A stretch of DNA of 64,000 nucleotides from an uncultured Clostridia bacterium (lineage in GTDB: Bacteria > Bacillota > Clostridia > Christensenellales > Borkfalkiaceae). The DNA lies in NCBI GenBank assembly GCA_944367535.1, contig CALVWQ010000006.1:1-64000 (forward strand), read 5' to 3'. The notes beneath the pieces were generated by a model. That model made no database searches. It worked only from the letters and a program-made list of their open reading frames with translations, and was not told the DNA's origin. This document shows positions 26,755 to 36,122 of this stretch, one piece after another (the stretch's first letter is position 1; each line of letters opens with the position of its first letter). The translations under genes and the position numbers were made by a program.

Positions 26755-27530
26755 CTTCCCGCTTTCCTCTTAAATTCCGCGAAACGGAATTCGGGCAGTC
26801 TGCCGTCGACGTTACATATACGCTCGACCGGGATATCCACCCTTTTAAGCATGTTTTTTACAAGTCCGAATTCTCCGACCCTGTCCGGCGAATGCGCATC
26901 CGAACTTATTATGAATTTTACGCCCGTCGCGGCGACGCGATACAGTTCTTCGTCGGTAAGGTGAGTTTTTTTTGCGTTAAGTTCTATATACGTTCCATAG
27001 TCAGCCGCCGCTTTCGCCACTTCCTCCGCGTCCGCAAAACAACAGTAATTAAGATGCGTTATCGCATCGACGGGATTGTGCTTTATAACGTTTATATAAG
27101 TTTTCGTATTCTCTTTTACGAGCCTTTCGGAAGGCTTAAAACTTTTTAGTTTTGAAAGAAAAAAGTTGGGTATCGCGATTTTAAACGCGGTGGCGAATTT
27201 ATATACGACAAACTTATGAATACCGGCAAAGAAAATATCGAAACTGTCGTAATATTTACTTTTAAGGTCGACCGAGCCGTCGCTTCCCGTTATATTGGAT
27301 TCTATTCCCAAAAGCGTCCTGACGCCCGTTTCCGATTCCGCCGCGGCGCAGAGCCTTTTCATTTCCGGCAACACTTTCCCGGTGAGTCCGTAAACGGGAT
27401 GCGCAAAGCCGTGGTCCGAAATTCCCACTTCTTTAAGTCCCGCCTCTTTCGCCGCACGGGCATTGTCCGATATTTCGCCCGTTCCGTGCGAAAACACGGT
27501 GTGAGTATGATAATCTGCGGTAAGACGCAT
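26751..27530 (-). CDS. PHP-domain phosphatase
   Basis: A 259-residue metal-dependent hydrolase of the PHP family (YcdX/HisJ-like). Metal-binding motifs are YHTHTVFSHG (about 7-16), GISDHGFAHPVY (about 37-48), GIESNI and the final SSDAHS (about 217-222). The substrate is unknown; relatives hydrolyse histidinol phosphate or sugar phosphates. Directly after murB with no gap and overlapping whiA by 4 bases, so the three are translated together. Confidence 0.88.
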   Translation of the reverse strand: MRLTADYHTHTVFSHGTGEISDNARAAKEAGLKEVGISDHGFAHPVYGLTGKVLPEMKRLCAAAESETGVRTLLGIESNITGSDGSVDLKSKYYDSFDIFFAGIHKFVVYKFATAFKIAIPNFFLSKLKSFKPSERLVKENTKTYINVIKHNPVDAITHLNYCCFADAEEVAKAAADYGTYIELNAKKTHLTDEELYRVAATGVKFIISSDAHSPDRVGEFGLVKNMLKRVDIPVERICNVDGRLPEFRFAEFKRKAGR

Positions 27531-28424
27531 TTAAAACTCCCCGATAAACTCGACCTCCTCTTTGAGCGTAACGCCGAATTTATCTTTTACGGTTTTTTTT
27601 ATGTACTGTATAAGATTATATACGTCAGTCGCCGTTGCAGACGAAGACGTAACGATAAAATTTGCATGCTTAAAGGATATCGCCGCCCCACCCGACCTGA
27701 ATCCTTTAAGTCCCGCGCGCTCGATAAGTTCGCCCGCATAGCCGCCCTTTGGATTTACAAAAACCGAACCGCAATTCTTGTCGGGCGGCTGGCTCGACCT
27801 GCGTTTTTTCGTATATTCCGAGATTTTGTTGTTTATATCGGTTAACTTTCCGTTTTTAAGCGCGAAAGTCGCCGACACGATTGTTTCGCCCGACTTTTTA
27901 AATCGGCTCTTGCGGTACCCGAAACCGCATTCCTCGGCGTCGTAACGGAAAAGTTTGCCTCTTTTTAAGGTTTCCACCGAAACGACGAAGTCCCCGACTG
28001 ACACGCCGAAAGCGCCCGCGTTCTGCACAACGGCGCCTCCTACCGTGCCGGGTATTCCGCACAGCGCCTCCAAGCCCGTAAGCCTGTTTTTCGCAGCGAA
28101 ACCGACAAGCGAAGCAAGCGTCGCGCCGCACATTGCCATTACGCCGTCTTTTTTGCCGAACACGTCCGAAAGTCTCTTTGTTGAAATAACAAGACCGTGA
28201 AATCCGTCGTCCGATACAAGAAGATTGCTCCCCGACCCGATAATCTTCACGGGCACGCGGTAACGTCTTGCCAAGGTTACCGCGCGGTTTAAAGAATACA
28301 GGCTTTTGATTTCGGTATAATAATCCGCCGCGCCGCCCAAGCCTATCGTCGTGTGTTTCTTCATCGGTTCGTCGGTCTTTAAGTCAATGTCGTAAATTTC
28401 ACCCAATTCTTCTCGAAAGCCCAT
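27531..28424 (-). CDS. murB: UDP-N-acetylenolpyruvoylglucosamine reductase
   Basis: A 297-residue FAD enzyme that reduces UDP-GlcNAc-enolpyruvate to UDP-MurNAc, a committed step in peptidoglycan synthesis. FAD-binding features are KHTTIGLGG (about 23-31), IGSGSNLLVSDDG (about 61-73) and IPGTVGGAVVQNAGA (about 124-138). The catalytic Ser is in NCGSVFVNP (about 217) and the late Glu near 290 is present. It is the MurB type IIb length. First gene of the murB-php-whiA-dnaE run. Confidence 0.96.
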   Translation of the reverse strand: MGFREELGEIYDIDLKTDEPMKKHTTIGLGGAADYYTEIKSLYSLNRAVTLARRYRVPVKIIGSGSNLLVSDDGFHGLVISTKRLSDVFGKKDGVMAMCGATLASLVGFAAKNRLTGLEALCGIPGTVGGAVVQNAGAFGVSVGDFVVSVETLKRGKLFRYDAEECGFGYRKSRFKKSGETIVSATFALKNGKLTDINNKISEYTKKRRSSQPPDKNCGSVFVNPKGGYAGELIERAGLKGFRSGGAAISFKHANFIVTSSSATATDVYNLIQYIKKTVKDKFGVTLKEEVEFIGEF

Positions 28425-28470
28425 ATAACTCCTTTTATCATTTTACTATAAATTTTTAATTTTTACAAGA

Positions 28471-29484
28471 TTACAAGATAAAATTTTTAATTTTTAAAAG
28501 CGATTCTTGATTTCCCTTCGCCGCGGCAAGCGAAATTTCCTGCATGTTTTTAAGTTCCTCGGGCGAAGTGAAGGCTGAAACAGTCATTTCATGGTTTACA
28601 CCCTGCATTTCTTCGAGCCTCGGACTGTCAAAATCCGTCTTTATCCGAGCCGAAAACATATTGATTTTCCATAATTTTTCCTGCACTTCGTCCCGAAGAA
28701 TGTAATCGACGAATTTTTCCGCGTAAGCGTTCTTCGTCGCGTCCTGCCCCACTACGGAAATATACTGATATAAATCGTTATATTTCGTAAGAGGCGTAAT
28801 CTCGAATTCGGCACCGCGGTTAGTGAGCCGCACGATGTCTCTTTGAGTCGCGAGAAAATACGGCGTCTTTCCTTCGGTAAACTTGACGTATGCGTTCATC
28901 GGCGACATGACGGTGATATTTTCCGCAGTGCACCCCTCCAAGGCAAATGCGGCCAGCGGCTGAGTATAATCGCCCTGAGAAACGAGCAGTTCTCCGAAAT
29001 GCCCGGTACCGTCACTATCTTCGGCATCCTTTTCCTTTGCGACGCGAGGATTTGAAATTATACAATACCCGCCTCTGCACCACGGCACGGCGTAAGTAAT
29101 ACCAAGGACTTCGCCGCCGTAAATCTTCTCTTTTTCACCGAGTTCCGTGGCGTTCTTTATCCCCGTACCGCAACCGTACGAGATCAGGTCGGGAAAAATG
29201 CCCTCGTCCATATTTTTTTTGGCGCTCGAAACGGTATGTGATACTACCATAACGAGCACTCCTTCGTTTTCTTTTTCAAAACCACGAGCTGCTTCGAGAA
29301 GAAAGGCTTTACGCGAGCCCGTGCCGCCCTCGAACGAATCAATCTGCCACAGCGTTATCACTCCCTTGTATTCGGAAGGAAGTATCACCTGATTTTTTTC
29401 GGATATTTTGGCGGCGCCGTAAAATATCGTGAATATCATACATGCGGCAAGCGCCAATCCCGTAAACACACGTAAAATTTTCAT
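28471..29484 (-). CDS. Extracellular solute-binding protein, orphan
   Basis: A 337-residue protein resembling family-1 ABC solute-binding proteins: TLWQIDSFEGGTGSRKAFL near the mature N-terminus, a hinge region near PWCRGGYCIISNP, and FVDYILRDEVQEKLWK near the C-terminus. Start ATG 29482-29484 gives a signal peptide of about 25 residues; an LAAC lipobox-like run is at 12-15, but strong hydrophobicity after the Cys argues for an uncleaved anchor. The longer upstream start would read through the preceding terminator. No permease or ATPase gene is adjacent, so the ligand and partner are unknown. Confidence 0.75.
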   Translation of the reverse strand: MKILRVFTGLALAACMIFTIFYGAAKISEKNQVILPSEYKGVITLWQIDSFEGGTGSRKAFLLEAARGFEKENEGVLVMVVSHTVSSAKKNMDEGIFPDLISYGCGTGIKNATELGEKEKIYGGEVLGITYAVPWCRGGYCIISNPRVAKEKDAEDSDGTGHFGELLVSQGDYTQPLAAFALEGCTAENITVMSPMNAYVKFTEGKTPYFLATQRDIVRLTNRGAEFEITPLTKYNDLYQYISVVGQDATKNAYAEKFVDYILRDEVQEKLWKINMFSARIKTDFDSPRLEEMQGVNHEMTVSAFTSPEELKNMQEISLAAAKGNQESLLKIKNFIL

Positions 29485-29514
29485 AATAAAATTATATTCG
29501 TCAAAAAGAAAAAA

Positions 29515-29542
29515 AAGGACTTTCCCTAACGGAAAAGTCCTT
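29515..29542 (-). terminator. Intrinsic terminator after the M16 peptidase gene
   Basis: AAGGACTTTCC (29515-29525) pairs with GGAAAAGTCCTT (29531-29542) with one bulge; on the minus strand it is followed by a long T-run. It closes the ylxY-M16 unit about 125 bases after the peptidase stop. Confidence 0.85.
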
Positions 29543-29667
29543 GTAAACCTAAAATTAAAATCTTGCCGCACGGCGGTTTTTATTCGGTATATATTCGCTA
29601 TTTTATTATTAACTGCAAAATAAGAACGAAGTAATGCCGATTGCCGAAGTTACGATACGGCCGAAAT

Positions 29668-30912
29668 TTATTTAACCTTTATCGGCGAACGCTTTGGGCC
29701 TATCGTCGCGGTAGCGATTTTATCTATGATGAAAGTTTCTTTAATTATTTCGTTCACCTCGTCCGAAGTAATGCTGTCGATTGCCGCTATCCTGTCCTTA
29801 AAATCAAAACATTTATCGAGAAACATCAGGTATCTTCCAAATAAAAGCATCTGTGAAGCGGTACTCTCCTGTCCCATTATGAACGTCGATTTTATCTGTT
29901 CTTTTCCCCTTAAAAACTCCTGTTCTGAAACACCGTCTTTCGCGAATCTGACAATTTCTTCCAATACCGCCTGTTCCGCACTCACGCGCTCAGCAGTATT
30001 GACTCCCGCATAAATTTCAAGACACCCGCAGTCTTTATACTGCGATATATATGAATAAATGCTGTACGCCAGTCCCATTTCCTCTCTTATTTTCTGGAAG
30101 AGCCTGCTGCTCATTCCTCCGCCGAAAATCGCGTTGGCGATGCCGAGTGCGATGCTTCTTCTGTCATAGACGGGCAGTGCGGGTATAGCAAAAGATATAT
30201 GAGACTGTTCGGTATGTTTGCACTTATAAAGATGCGACGGCGGCACCGTTTCGTATCTTTTCTGTTCCGCGCATTTACCGTCCGAAAAGTTTCCCTCAAA
30301 ATACTTTTCCGCGAGGCGCTCCGCCTCTTTTATATCGACGTTTCCCGCAATCGAAATGACCACATTATCGGCGGTGTAATATTTTTTCATGTAGGCGATA
30401 ATATCGTCGCGGTCGAATTTTCTTACATTCGCAATACTGCCGAGTATGGTCTTTCCTAAACCCTCTTTTCCGTAAAAACTTTCGGCGAGAAGGTCTAAAC
30501 ACAGGTCTTCGGGCTCATCCTCGCACATATTGATTTCTTCGGTTATGACGCCCTTTTCTCGCCCCATTTCCACGGAATCGAAAACCGAATTGAAGAAAAT
30601 ATCCGAAAGCACTTCGACGGAATCCTCGAAGTGCTCGGAAGTGGATTTAGTGTAAAAACAAGTCAACTCCTTAGAAGTAAATGCGTTTATTTGCGCGCCG
30701 ATTCTGTCTGTATAATCGGAAATTTCAAAAGCGGAACGTTTTTTTGTACCCTTAAAAAGCATGTGTTCTATAAAATGAGAAATTCCGTTTTCCTCATCTG
30801 TTTCGTTTATGCTGCCCGTCTTTACGAGTATGCCGCACGAAACGGTAAACAGCCCTTCCATTTTGTTGATTATCAGTCTTAACCCGTTATCAAAAACCTT
30901 ATAATGCGTCAT
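29668..30912 (-). CDS. mlpA: M16-family zinc peptidase (MlpA/YmxG type)
   Basis: A 414-residue zinc metallopeptidase related to mitochondrial processing peptidase. The inverted motif HFIEH is at 46-50 (His46, Glu49, His50), with the third ligand in the EEINMCEDEPE segment about 75 residues later. Two M16 domains span about 5-190 and 200-400; GGGMSSRLFQKIREEMGLAYS is the usual C-domain signature. In Bacillus subtilis the orthologous gene follows pnpA and ylxY, as here. Substrate unknown. Confidence 0.93.
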   Translation of the reverse strand: MTHYKVFDNGLRLIINKMEGLFTVSCGILVKTGSINETDEENGISHFIEHMLFKGTKKRSAFEISDYTDRIGAQINAFTSKELTCFYTKSTSEHFEDSVEVLSDIFFNSVFDSVEMGREKGVITEEINMCEDEPEDLCLDLLAESFYGKEGLGKTILGSIANVRKFDRDDIIAYMKKYYTADNVVISIAGNVDIKEAERLAEKYFEGNFSDGKCAEQKRYETVPPSHLYKCKHTEQSHISFAIPALPVYDRRSIALGIANAIFGGGMSSRLFQKIREEMGLAYSIYSYISQYKDCGCLEIYAGVNTAERVSAEQAVLEEIVRFAKDGVSEQEFLRGKEQIKSTFIMGQESTASQMLLFGRYLMFLDKCFDFKDRIAAIDSITSDEVNEIIKETFIIDKIATATIGPKRSPIKVK

Positions 30913-30942
30913 AATTGTTTTCCCTTGTATATTCTGTGCAGT

Positions 30943-31662
30943 TTACGCCGCACTATCCCCTATATTTTCGCTTACAGTAACAAGATTGAAACCTTCCGCC
31001 CTGCAACGGCTTATTATTTCGGGCAGACATTCGAGGGTGTGTTCTTTCGGATGCATAAGTATGAAATCACCGTTAGAGAGATTGGAAGTTGCGCGAGAAA
31101 TAATCTTATTCTTATCCGAGTCGCGCCAGTCTATCGTGTCTTTTGACCACATTATCACCTTATATCCGAGGTCGAAAGCCGCTTCCAGCGTAGCGGAAGA
31201 AAAACTTCCGGAAGGCGGAGCGAACAGATTCATCGCAGTACCCGCGAGCGCCTCGACTATCGCACCCGTAAGGTGGATTTCCTCTTTATTCGCTTCGTAA
31301 TCGAGCGTTTTGTGGTCTTTATGGAAATACCCGTGATTTGCGAGTTCATGCCCCTCGGACACTATTCTCGTAAGCGTTTCGCCGTTATCGTCTGCCCAAC
31401 ACCCGCCGACGAAAAAGGTCGCTTTAACCTCGTAAAAATCAAGTATGTCTATAATGGAATTGACTACTTCGGTATTTTCATACACATTGAACATTAAAGA
31501 AACGTTGTTTTCGTTTCTGTTGCCGTTATAAATAGCGCTTATATCCTTTCCACCGTATATGGGAACGGGAGTTTCGGCAAAAAAACTTACCGAAAACACG
31601 AGCGAAAAAATTATAACTAAAATCACGTTCGTAACGACGGTTATCTTTTTCTGACGAGTCAT
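30943..31662 (-). CDS. ylxY: YlxY-like polysaccharide deacetylase-fold protein, degenerate active site
   Basis: A 239-residue protein with an N-terminal membrane anchor (about 8-29) and a NodB-type fold. The TFDDG motif reads MFNVY (57-61): the catalytic base position is Asn59 and a metal-binding Asp is Val60. The His pair H110-x3-H114 remains, as do PPSGSFS and FILMHPKEH. This mix suggests a non-catalytic or altered enzyme. In B. subtilis ylxY lies between pnpA and mlpA, exactly this context, and is linked to sporulating species. AGAGG lies before ATG 31662. Confidence 0.8.
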   Translation of the reverse strand: MTRQKKITVVTNVILVIIFSLVFSVSFFAETPVPIYGGKDISAIYNGNRNENNVSLMFNVYENTEVVNSIIDILDFYEVKATFFVGGCWADDNGETLTRIVSEGHELANHGYFHKDHKTLDYEANKEEIHLTGAIVEALAGTAMNLFAPPSGSFSSATLEAAFDLGYKVIMWSKDTIDWRDSDKNKIISRATSNLSNGDFILMHPKEHTLECLPEIISRCRAEGFNLVTVSENIGDSAA

Positions 31663-31960
31663 TTTTATTACCTCTATGCGCTATTTTATGCGCAAGAAGC
31701 AAAGTAAATAACCTGTACAAAGCTTTTTTTGTTATTTTAAATCGCTATTTTTGAATAGGCGCCAAATATATTTTAAAACCCTTTCCGCTTTTAACCCGAT
31801 ACTTTGGAAACCATTCTCTTTTTTAACATATATGAAGGATTTTATTGTCGGCAAACAAAAATAAATCTTACACATATTCCGGATTTCCGCTTTCGGCAAA
31901 AAGTGTTTTATCCGCGTTTCACTATTTTCCCGCCTACATGAAAACCCGAAAAAAATCAAA
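31663..31960. other. Gene-free region between ylxY and the pnp terminator
   Basis: An AT-rich stretch that should carry the ylxY promoter, since the pnp terminator lies upstream. A GCGC(TATTTTAT)GCGC inverted repeat occurs near 31676-31692 just before the ylxY ribosome site. No convincing consensus -35/-10 pair was found and no gene is visible. Confidence 0.4.
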
Positions 31961-31987
31961 ACGTGCGGGGCGCGTCGCCCCGCACGT
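31961..31987 (-). terminator. Perfect 12-bp terminator of pnp
   Basis: ACGTGCGGGGCG (31961-31972) pairs with CGCCCCGCACGT (31976-31987) over a CGT loop; on the minus strand TTTTGATTTTTTT follows. It ends the pnp transcript 10 bases after its stop. Confidence 0.9.
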
Positions 31988-31997
31988 CGGTTGTTTT

Positions 31998-34094
31998 TCA
32001 GTCATTAAGGATTTCGAGAAGTTTCAGGTCGATACCTTTTTCCCCGATCTTTATAATTTCCACTTTGACTTTATCGCCAATTTGCAGGACTTCTTCTACG
32101 CTTTCGATACGCTTGTTGCTGAGCCTCGAAATATGAATAAGCCCGTCCTTTCCCGGTGCGAGTTCGCAGAAAGCGCCGACCTTAGGAAGAATTCTCACGA
32201 CTTCCGCTATGAACATATCGCCAATCTCGGGGTCCTTCGCTATCGAAAGAATTATCGCTTTCGCGCGCTCTGCCTGAGTTCCGTCGCCTACGCAAGCTAT
32301 ATTTACTCTTCCGTCGTCCTCAATATCGATTTTAACGCCCGTTTCCTCTATAATCTTATTGATTACTTTGCCCTGCTTGCCCACAACATCGCCAATCTTT
32401 TCGGGGTCGATGTTGAATGTGATTATTCTCGGAGCATACTCGGACAAATCCGACCTCGGTTTATCGATTACTTCGAGCATCTTGCCGAGAATGAATTTTC
32501 TGCCCACGTTCGCCTGAGCAATCGCCTGTCTCAGAATATTCTCGTCGATGCCTTTGATTTTTATATCCATCTGAATAGCGGTTATTCCCTTTTCCGTTCC
32601 CGCGACCTTGAAGTCCATGTCGCCGAGGAAGTCTTCAAGACCCTGAATATCGGTGAGAATAGAAACTTTTCCGCTTTCGGTATCCTTAATCAGTCCCATT
32701 GCAATACCTGCCACGGGCGCTTTTATGGGCACGCCCGCATCCATGAGCGCAAGAGTCGAACCGCAAACGCTGCCCTGCGAAGTCGAGCCGTTCGAGGAAA
32801 GCACTTCCGATACGACTCTTATGGCGTACGGGAATTCCTCCTCGGAAGGAATTACGGGTTCGAGCGCGCGTTCGGCAAGTGCGCCATGTCCTATTTCGCG
32901 TCTGCCGGGGCTTCTGAGCGGCTTAGCCTCTCCCGACGCATATCCCGGCATATTGTACTGATGCATATATCTCTTATATGTTTCGCCGTCAAGCCCTTCA
33001 AGTTTCTGTGCCTCCGAGAGCATACCGAGAGTACAGGCGGAAAGCACCTGCGTCTGACCTCTCGTAAACACGCCGGAACCGTGCACTCTTTTAAGCACGC
33101 CCGCCTCGCACCATATAGGTCTTATTTCTGTGAGTTTTCTGCCGTCGGGACGTATGCCCGTATTCGTTATTTTCGCTCTTACTTTTTCTTTCGTAAGATA
33201 ATAGAGCGCGTCCTTTATTTCTCTTTCTTTACCCTCGAAAATTTCCGCAAAGTGTTCGAGGCAGTCTTTTTCCACGGCATCCTGCCCGTCCTGACGTTCC
33301 TTTCTGTCGAAAGTATCGAGCGCTTTATCGAGTTTTTCGCTCGCATATTCACGCACCGCCGCGTCGATTTCCTCGGGAACGTGATAGAGTTTCATCTCGC
33401 GTTTGGGTTTGCCGATTTCCTTTATGATTTCTTCCTGGAAAGCGCAGAGACGTTTGATTTCCTCGTGTCCGAAAAGAATAGCTCCCACCATTTCGTCATC
33501 TGAGATTTCCTTTGCTCCCGCCTCAACCATCATAATGGCGTCCTTAGTACCTGCAAGGTTTAAGGTAAGCGTGCTCTTTGCGCGCTGTGCGGCGTCGGGG
33601 TTTATGACGTATTCACCGTCAACTATCCCCACAACCACGCTACCCGTAGGCCCAGCAAAAGGAATATCCGAAATGCTTATCGCGATACTGCTGCCGAGCA
33701 TCGCGAGGGGTTCGGGCTGAATGTCGGGCTCGACGGAAAGCGCCGTCGCAACGACTATGACGTCGTTAAACAGTCCCTTCGGGAATAGCGGACGGATAGG
33801 TCTGTCGATAAGGCGGCTGGTGAGTATCGCCTTGTCGGACGCTCTGCCCTCCCTTCTCTTGAATCCGCCGGGAATAGCGCCCACCGAATACATCTTTTCT
33901 TCAAAGTCAACTCCGAGCGGGAAATAATCCATGCCCTCTCTCGGCTTGTCCGCCATGGTAACGTTGACCATGACTGCGGTTTCACCGCAGCGGATTACGC
34001 AGGAACCGTTTGTCTGTTCCGCGTATTTGCCCGTCTCTACGACGAGTTCCCTTCCGCCTACGGTCGTTCTGAATTCTCTGTAATTTTGCGTCAT
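31998..34094 (-). CDS. pnp: Polyribonucleotide nucleotidyltransferase (PNPase)
   Basis: A 698-residue 3'-5' phosphorolytic exoribonuclease of the RNA degradosome. Two RNase PH domains (about 10-220 and 300-540) flank a helical linker; GRREIGHGALAERAL and the ITAIQMDIK loop are active-site regions. A KH domain (about 550-610) and an S1 domain (about 618-690) bind RNA. Length is standard. CAGGAG lies before ATG 34094. The leader of about 240 bases may hold the RNase-processed hairpin typical of pnp; a GCAC/GTGC stem is visible near 34140-34155. Confidence 0.97.
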   Translation of the reverse strand: MTQNYREFRTTVGGRELVVETGKYAEQTNGSCVIRCGETAVMVNVTMADKPREGMDYFPLGVDFEEKMYSVGAIPGGFKRREGRASDKAILTSRLIDRPIRPLFPKGLFNDVIVVATALSVEPDIQPEPLAMLGSSIAISISDIPFAGPTGSVVVGIVDGEYVINPDAAQRAKSTLTLNLAGTKDAIMMVEAGAKEISDDEMVGAILFGHEEIKRLCAFQEEIIKEIGKPKREMKLYHVPEEIDAAVREYASEKLDKALDTFDRKERQDGQDAVEKDCLEHFAEIFEGKEREIKDALYYLTKEKVRAKITNTGIRPDGRKLTEIRPIWCEAGVLKRVHGSGVFTRGQTQVLSACTLGMLSEAQKLEGLDGETYKRYMHQYNMPGYASGEAKPLRSPGRREIGHGALAERALEPVIPSEEEFPYAIRVVSEVLSSNGSTSQGSVCGSTLALMDAGVPIKAPVAGIAMGLIKDTESGKVSILTDIQGLEDFLGDMDFKVAGTEKGITAIQMDIKIKGIDENILRQAIAQANVGRKFILGKMLEVIDKPRSDLSEYAPRIITFNIDPEKIGDVVGKQGKVINKIIEETGVKIDIEDDGRVNIACVGDGTQAERAKAIILSIAKDPEIGDMFIAEVVRILPKVGAFCELAPGKDGLIHISRLSNKRIESVEEVLQIGDKVKVEIIKIGEKGIDLKLLEILND

Positions 34095-34301
34095 TGTTTT
34101 CTCCTGTTTACTTAACTCTTATTTTTCCGAAACGGACGCGCACCCCGCGTGCCCGCAAAAGATTCTTATGTAAATCGAGGTTATTTTTTATTGACCGAAA
34201 ATCCCGTCCGACTATTTCAGCAGTAAACGCACCCTACCTCTTAAAATGGAAATCAGCACACACTGCAATTTTTTACAACCCCGCACTTTTTCAGAAAAAA
34301 A

Positions 34302-34320
34302 GGGCGGACAATACCCGCCC
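34302..34320 (-). terminator. Intrinsic terminator of rpsO
   Basis: GGGCGG (34302-34307) pairs with CCGCCC (34315-34320); on the minus strand it is followed by seven T. It lies 12 bases after the rpsO stop, making rpsO a separate unit from pnp. Confidence 0.85.
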
Positions 34321-34332
34321 CTTTTAAAGCCT

Positions 34333-34596
34333 TTATTTTCTGAGTTCAAGTTCAGCAATGATTTTTCTGTATCTCTCGATATCAATCTGCTGTAAATATT
34401 TGAGAAGACCGCGACGTTCACCGACCATTTTCATAAGACCGCGACGCGAATGATTGTCGTGCTTATTCAATGCGAGGTGTTCGTTAAGATGATTGATTCT
34501 CTCCGTTAAAAGCGCAATCTGCACTTCTGCCGAACCCGTATCGCCCTCGTGTCTTGCAAACTTCTTGATTATCTCTTCTTTTTTAGCTTTATCCAT
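34333..34596 (-). CDS. rpsO: 30S ribosomal protein S15
   Basis: An 87-residue primary 16S rRNA-binding protein. [20 protein letters not shown] (about 15-34) and [22 protein letters not shown] (about 47-68) are hallmark segments. GGAGGATAA precedes ATG 34596. It has its own promoter and terminator, upstream of pnp as in Bacillus. Confidence 0.98.
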   Translation of the reverse strand: MDKAKKEEIIKKFARHEGDTGSAEVQIALLTERINHLNEHLALNKHDNHSRRGLMKMVGERRGLLKYLQQIDIERYRKIIAELELRK

Positions 34597-34721
34597 TTTG
34601 TTTATCCTCCTTCTTCAATGGAATAGTCCGCTTTAAACAAAGTATCGGGTGGAGATTCCGCGAAACCTTGTAAAAAGTACCAAGCATTGATAAGTATAAC
34701 AGAATTTACCGCTTTTGTAAA
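34597..34721 (-). promoter_or_regulatory. rpsO promoter and about 90-base leader, possible S15 autoregulatory RNA
   Basis: TTTACA (34716-34721 complement) and TATACT (34693-34698 complement) are 17 bases apart, a strong promoter. The transcript would start near 34686. The leader contains small stems (CTTG/CAAG and CTTTG/TAAAG with flanking CCG/CGG) and ends in GGAGGA. S15 leaders in many bacteria are autoregulated, but I cannot match a specific class. Confidence 0.55.
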
Positions 34722-34748
34722 CTGTTTTCAACCTCTTTTACCTTAAAA

Positions 34749-36122
34749 TCACGAAAAAAGCGCTGTTTTTCGCTCAATAATTCGCGAAAATCCTTCAAGG
34801 TACGTTTTTACATCTTTCGGCGCGGCGACTCGTTCTATTCTGCCGCGCGGAAAATCCACGCGCTTGGATATCGCACCTGCCCCGCAAGCCACCGTCGAGG
34901 AAATTTCCTCCATGGTGTCGATATTGTAAACGCACTCTTTACCTCGCTTTGCGTACCCTACGTTTTCAAGGTTCCCCGCCATATATTTCTGACGATAAAG
35001 ATAATACGGATTATAACCCGCCGCCTTTAATTTCAGGCGCGCGTAATTTACCATTTTTTCCACTTCCGCGCCGTTTGTGAGCCTCGACGTATCTTCCGCG
35101 AGGTATGACCCGCGTTTTACACAGAGTGTGTGTACCGTTATGTCGTCGGGCGCAAGGCTAATCGCCTTATCTATCGTTTCCGCAAATACCTCCGAATCTT
35201 CGCCTTCGAGCCCCGCTATGAAATCCATGTTCGTAACGAACATATCTTTTGCCATAAGAAACTTTTCGACCGCCTGCTCCGCCGTATGACTTCTGCCGAT
35301 CTTCTGTAAGGTCGCGTCGCAGAACGTCTGCGGATTTATACATATCCTCGTAACGCCGAAATCTTTCAGCATTTTGAGATTATCCGGCGTTATCCTGTCG
35401 GGTCTTCCCGCTTCGACGGTAAATTCTGCGCCCGTATTGATTTTTGCAAGCGCGGCGAGTATTTTCGCGAGATTCCTGTCGGAGAGCGCCACGGGGGTTC
35501 CTCCTCCCACATAAATGCTTCTCAGTTTCTTTATGAAACCCGCGCTCTCGTTTATTTCTCTCAAGAGAACATCAGTATACTCATCCGCGAGCGAGGCAGT
35601 TCGGGTTATGTCGGAAGTTATAAAAGAACAATATTTACAGCGCGACGGACAAAAGGGCACAAATACGAAAAAATCCGTGTTGTCCGGGTTTTTTTCGTAT
35701 ATATCTTTCTGCGACTCTATCACCTCGCGCGTAAGCGCGGTTTTTTCCTCGCTCACCTTCATTACTTCTGTAAAAAACTCCTCGAAGCGCCCGTCTTTAT
35801 CCATTTCGGAATATGCAAGCCCCGTCGGACGTATCCCCGTAAGCGCGCCCCACGGGAGTTCCCTGCCGTATCGGCGCGAAAGAGTTTTATAAAGCGCGAG
35901 TTTCGCGTACCTCTTTATAAGGCGTTTTTTTACGAGCGGCGATAATTCTTCGCCTACCAAGTTGCCGTAAGCATAGGTATTGCCTTCCAGCGTGACGGTG
36001 TTTATGAATTTATTCCCTTTATCGGAAAAATTATGCTTAATACGCACGCCTTCGCTTTCGGGGAACAGAGTTACGACCTCTTTAAGTTCGCTCTCGCAAT
36101 TTTGAAGGTTTGTTTCAATCAT
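34749..36122 (-). CDS. hemZ: HemZ-type radical SAM coproporphyrinogen dehydrogenase-like enzyme
   Basis: A 457-residue radical SAM protein. The cluster motif has Cys158, Cys162 and Cys165 in FCPSRCKYC, followed by GGGTP (about 208-212). The N-terminal region of about 140 residues before the radical SAM core, including WGALTGIRPTG, identifies the HemZ subgroup rather than HemN. ATG 36122 overlaps the end of the MBL gene by 8 bases. The longer in-frame start would lie inside that gene. The reaction in heme-poor Clostridia is uncertain. Last gene of the recJ operon. Confidence 0.88.
   Translation of the reverse strand: MIETNLQNCESELKEVVTLFPESEGVRIKHNFSDKGNKFINTVTLEGNTYAYGNLVGEELSPLVKKRLIKRYAKLALYKTLSRRYGRELPWGALTGIRPTGLAYSEMDKDGRFEEFFTEVMKVSEEKTALTREVIESQKDIYEKNPDNTDFFVFVPFCPSRCKYCSFITSDITRTASLADEYTDVLLREINESAGFIKKLRSIYVGGGTPVALSDRNLAKILAALAKINTGAEFTVEAGRPDRITPDNLKMLKDFGVTRICINPQTFCDATLQKIGRSHTAEQAVEKFLMAKDMFVTNMDFIAGLEGEDSEVFAETIDKAISLAPDDITVHTLCVKRGSYLAEDTSRLTNGAEVEKMVNYARLKLKAAGYNPYYLYRQKYMAGNLENVGYAKRGKECVYNIDTMEEISSTVACGAGAISKRVDFPRGRIERVAAPKDVKTYLEGFSRIIERKTALFS

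Noticed and set aside
28471..29484. LAAC lipobox in the solute-binding protein
   Set aside because: The Cys is only residue 15 and is followed by more hydrophobic sequence, so a lipoprotein signal is not convincing.
31845..33503. 552-residue plus-strand open frame opposite pnp
   Set aside because: It is antisense to a complete PNPase frame, has no ribosome site and low-complexity composition typical of shadow frames.
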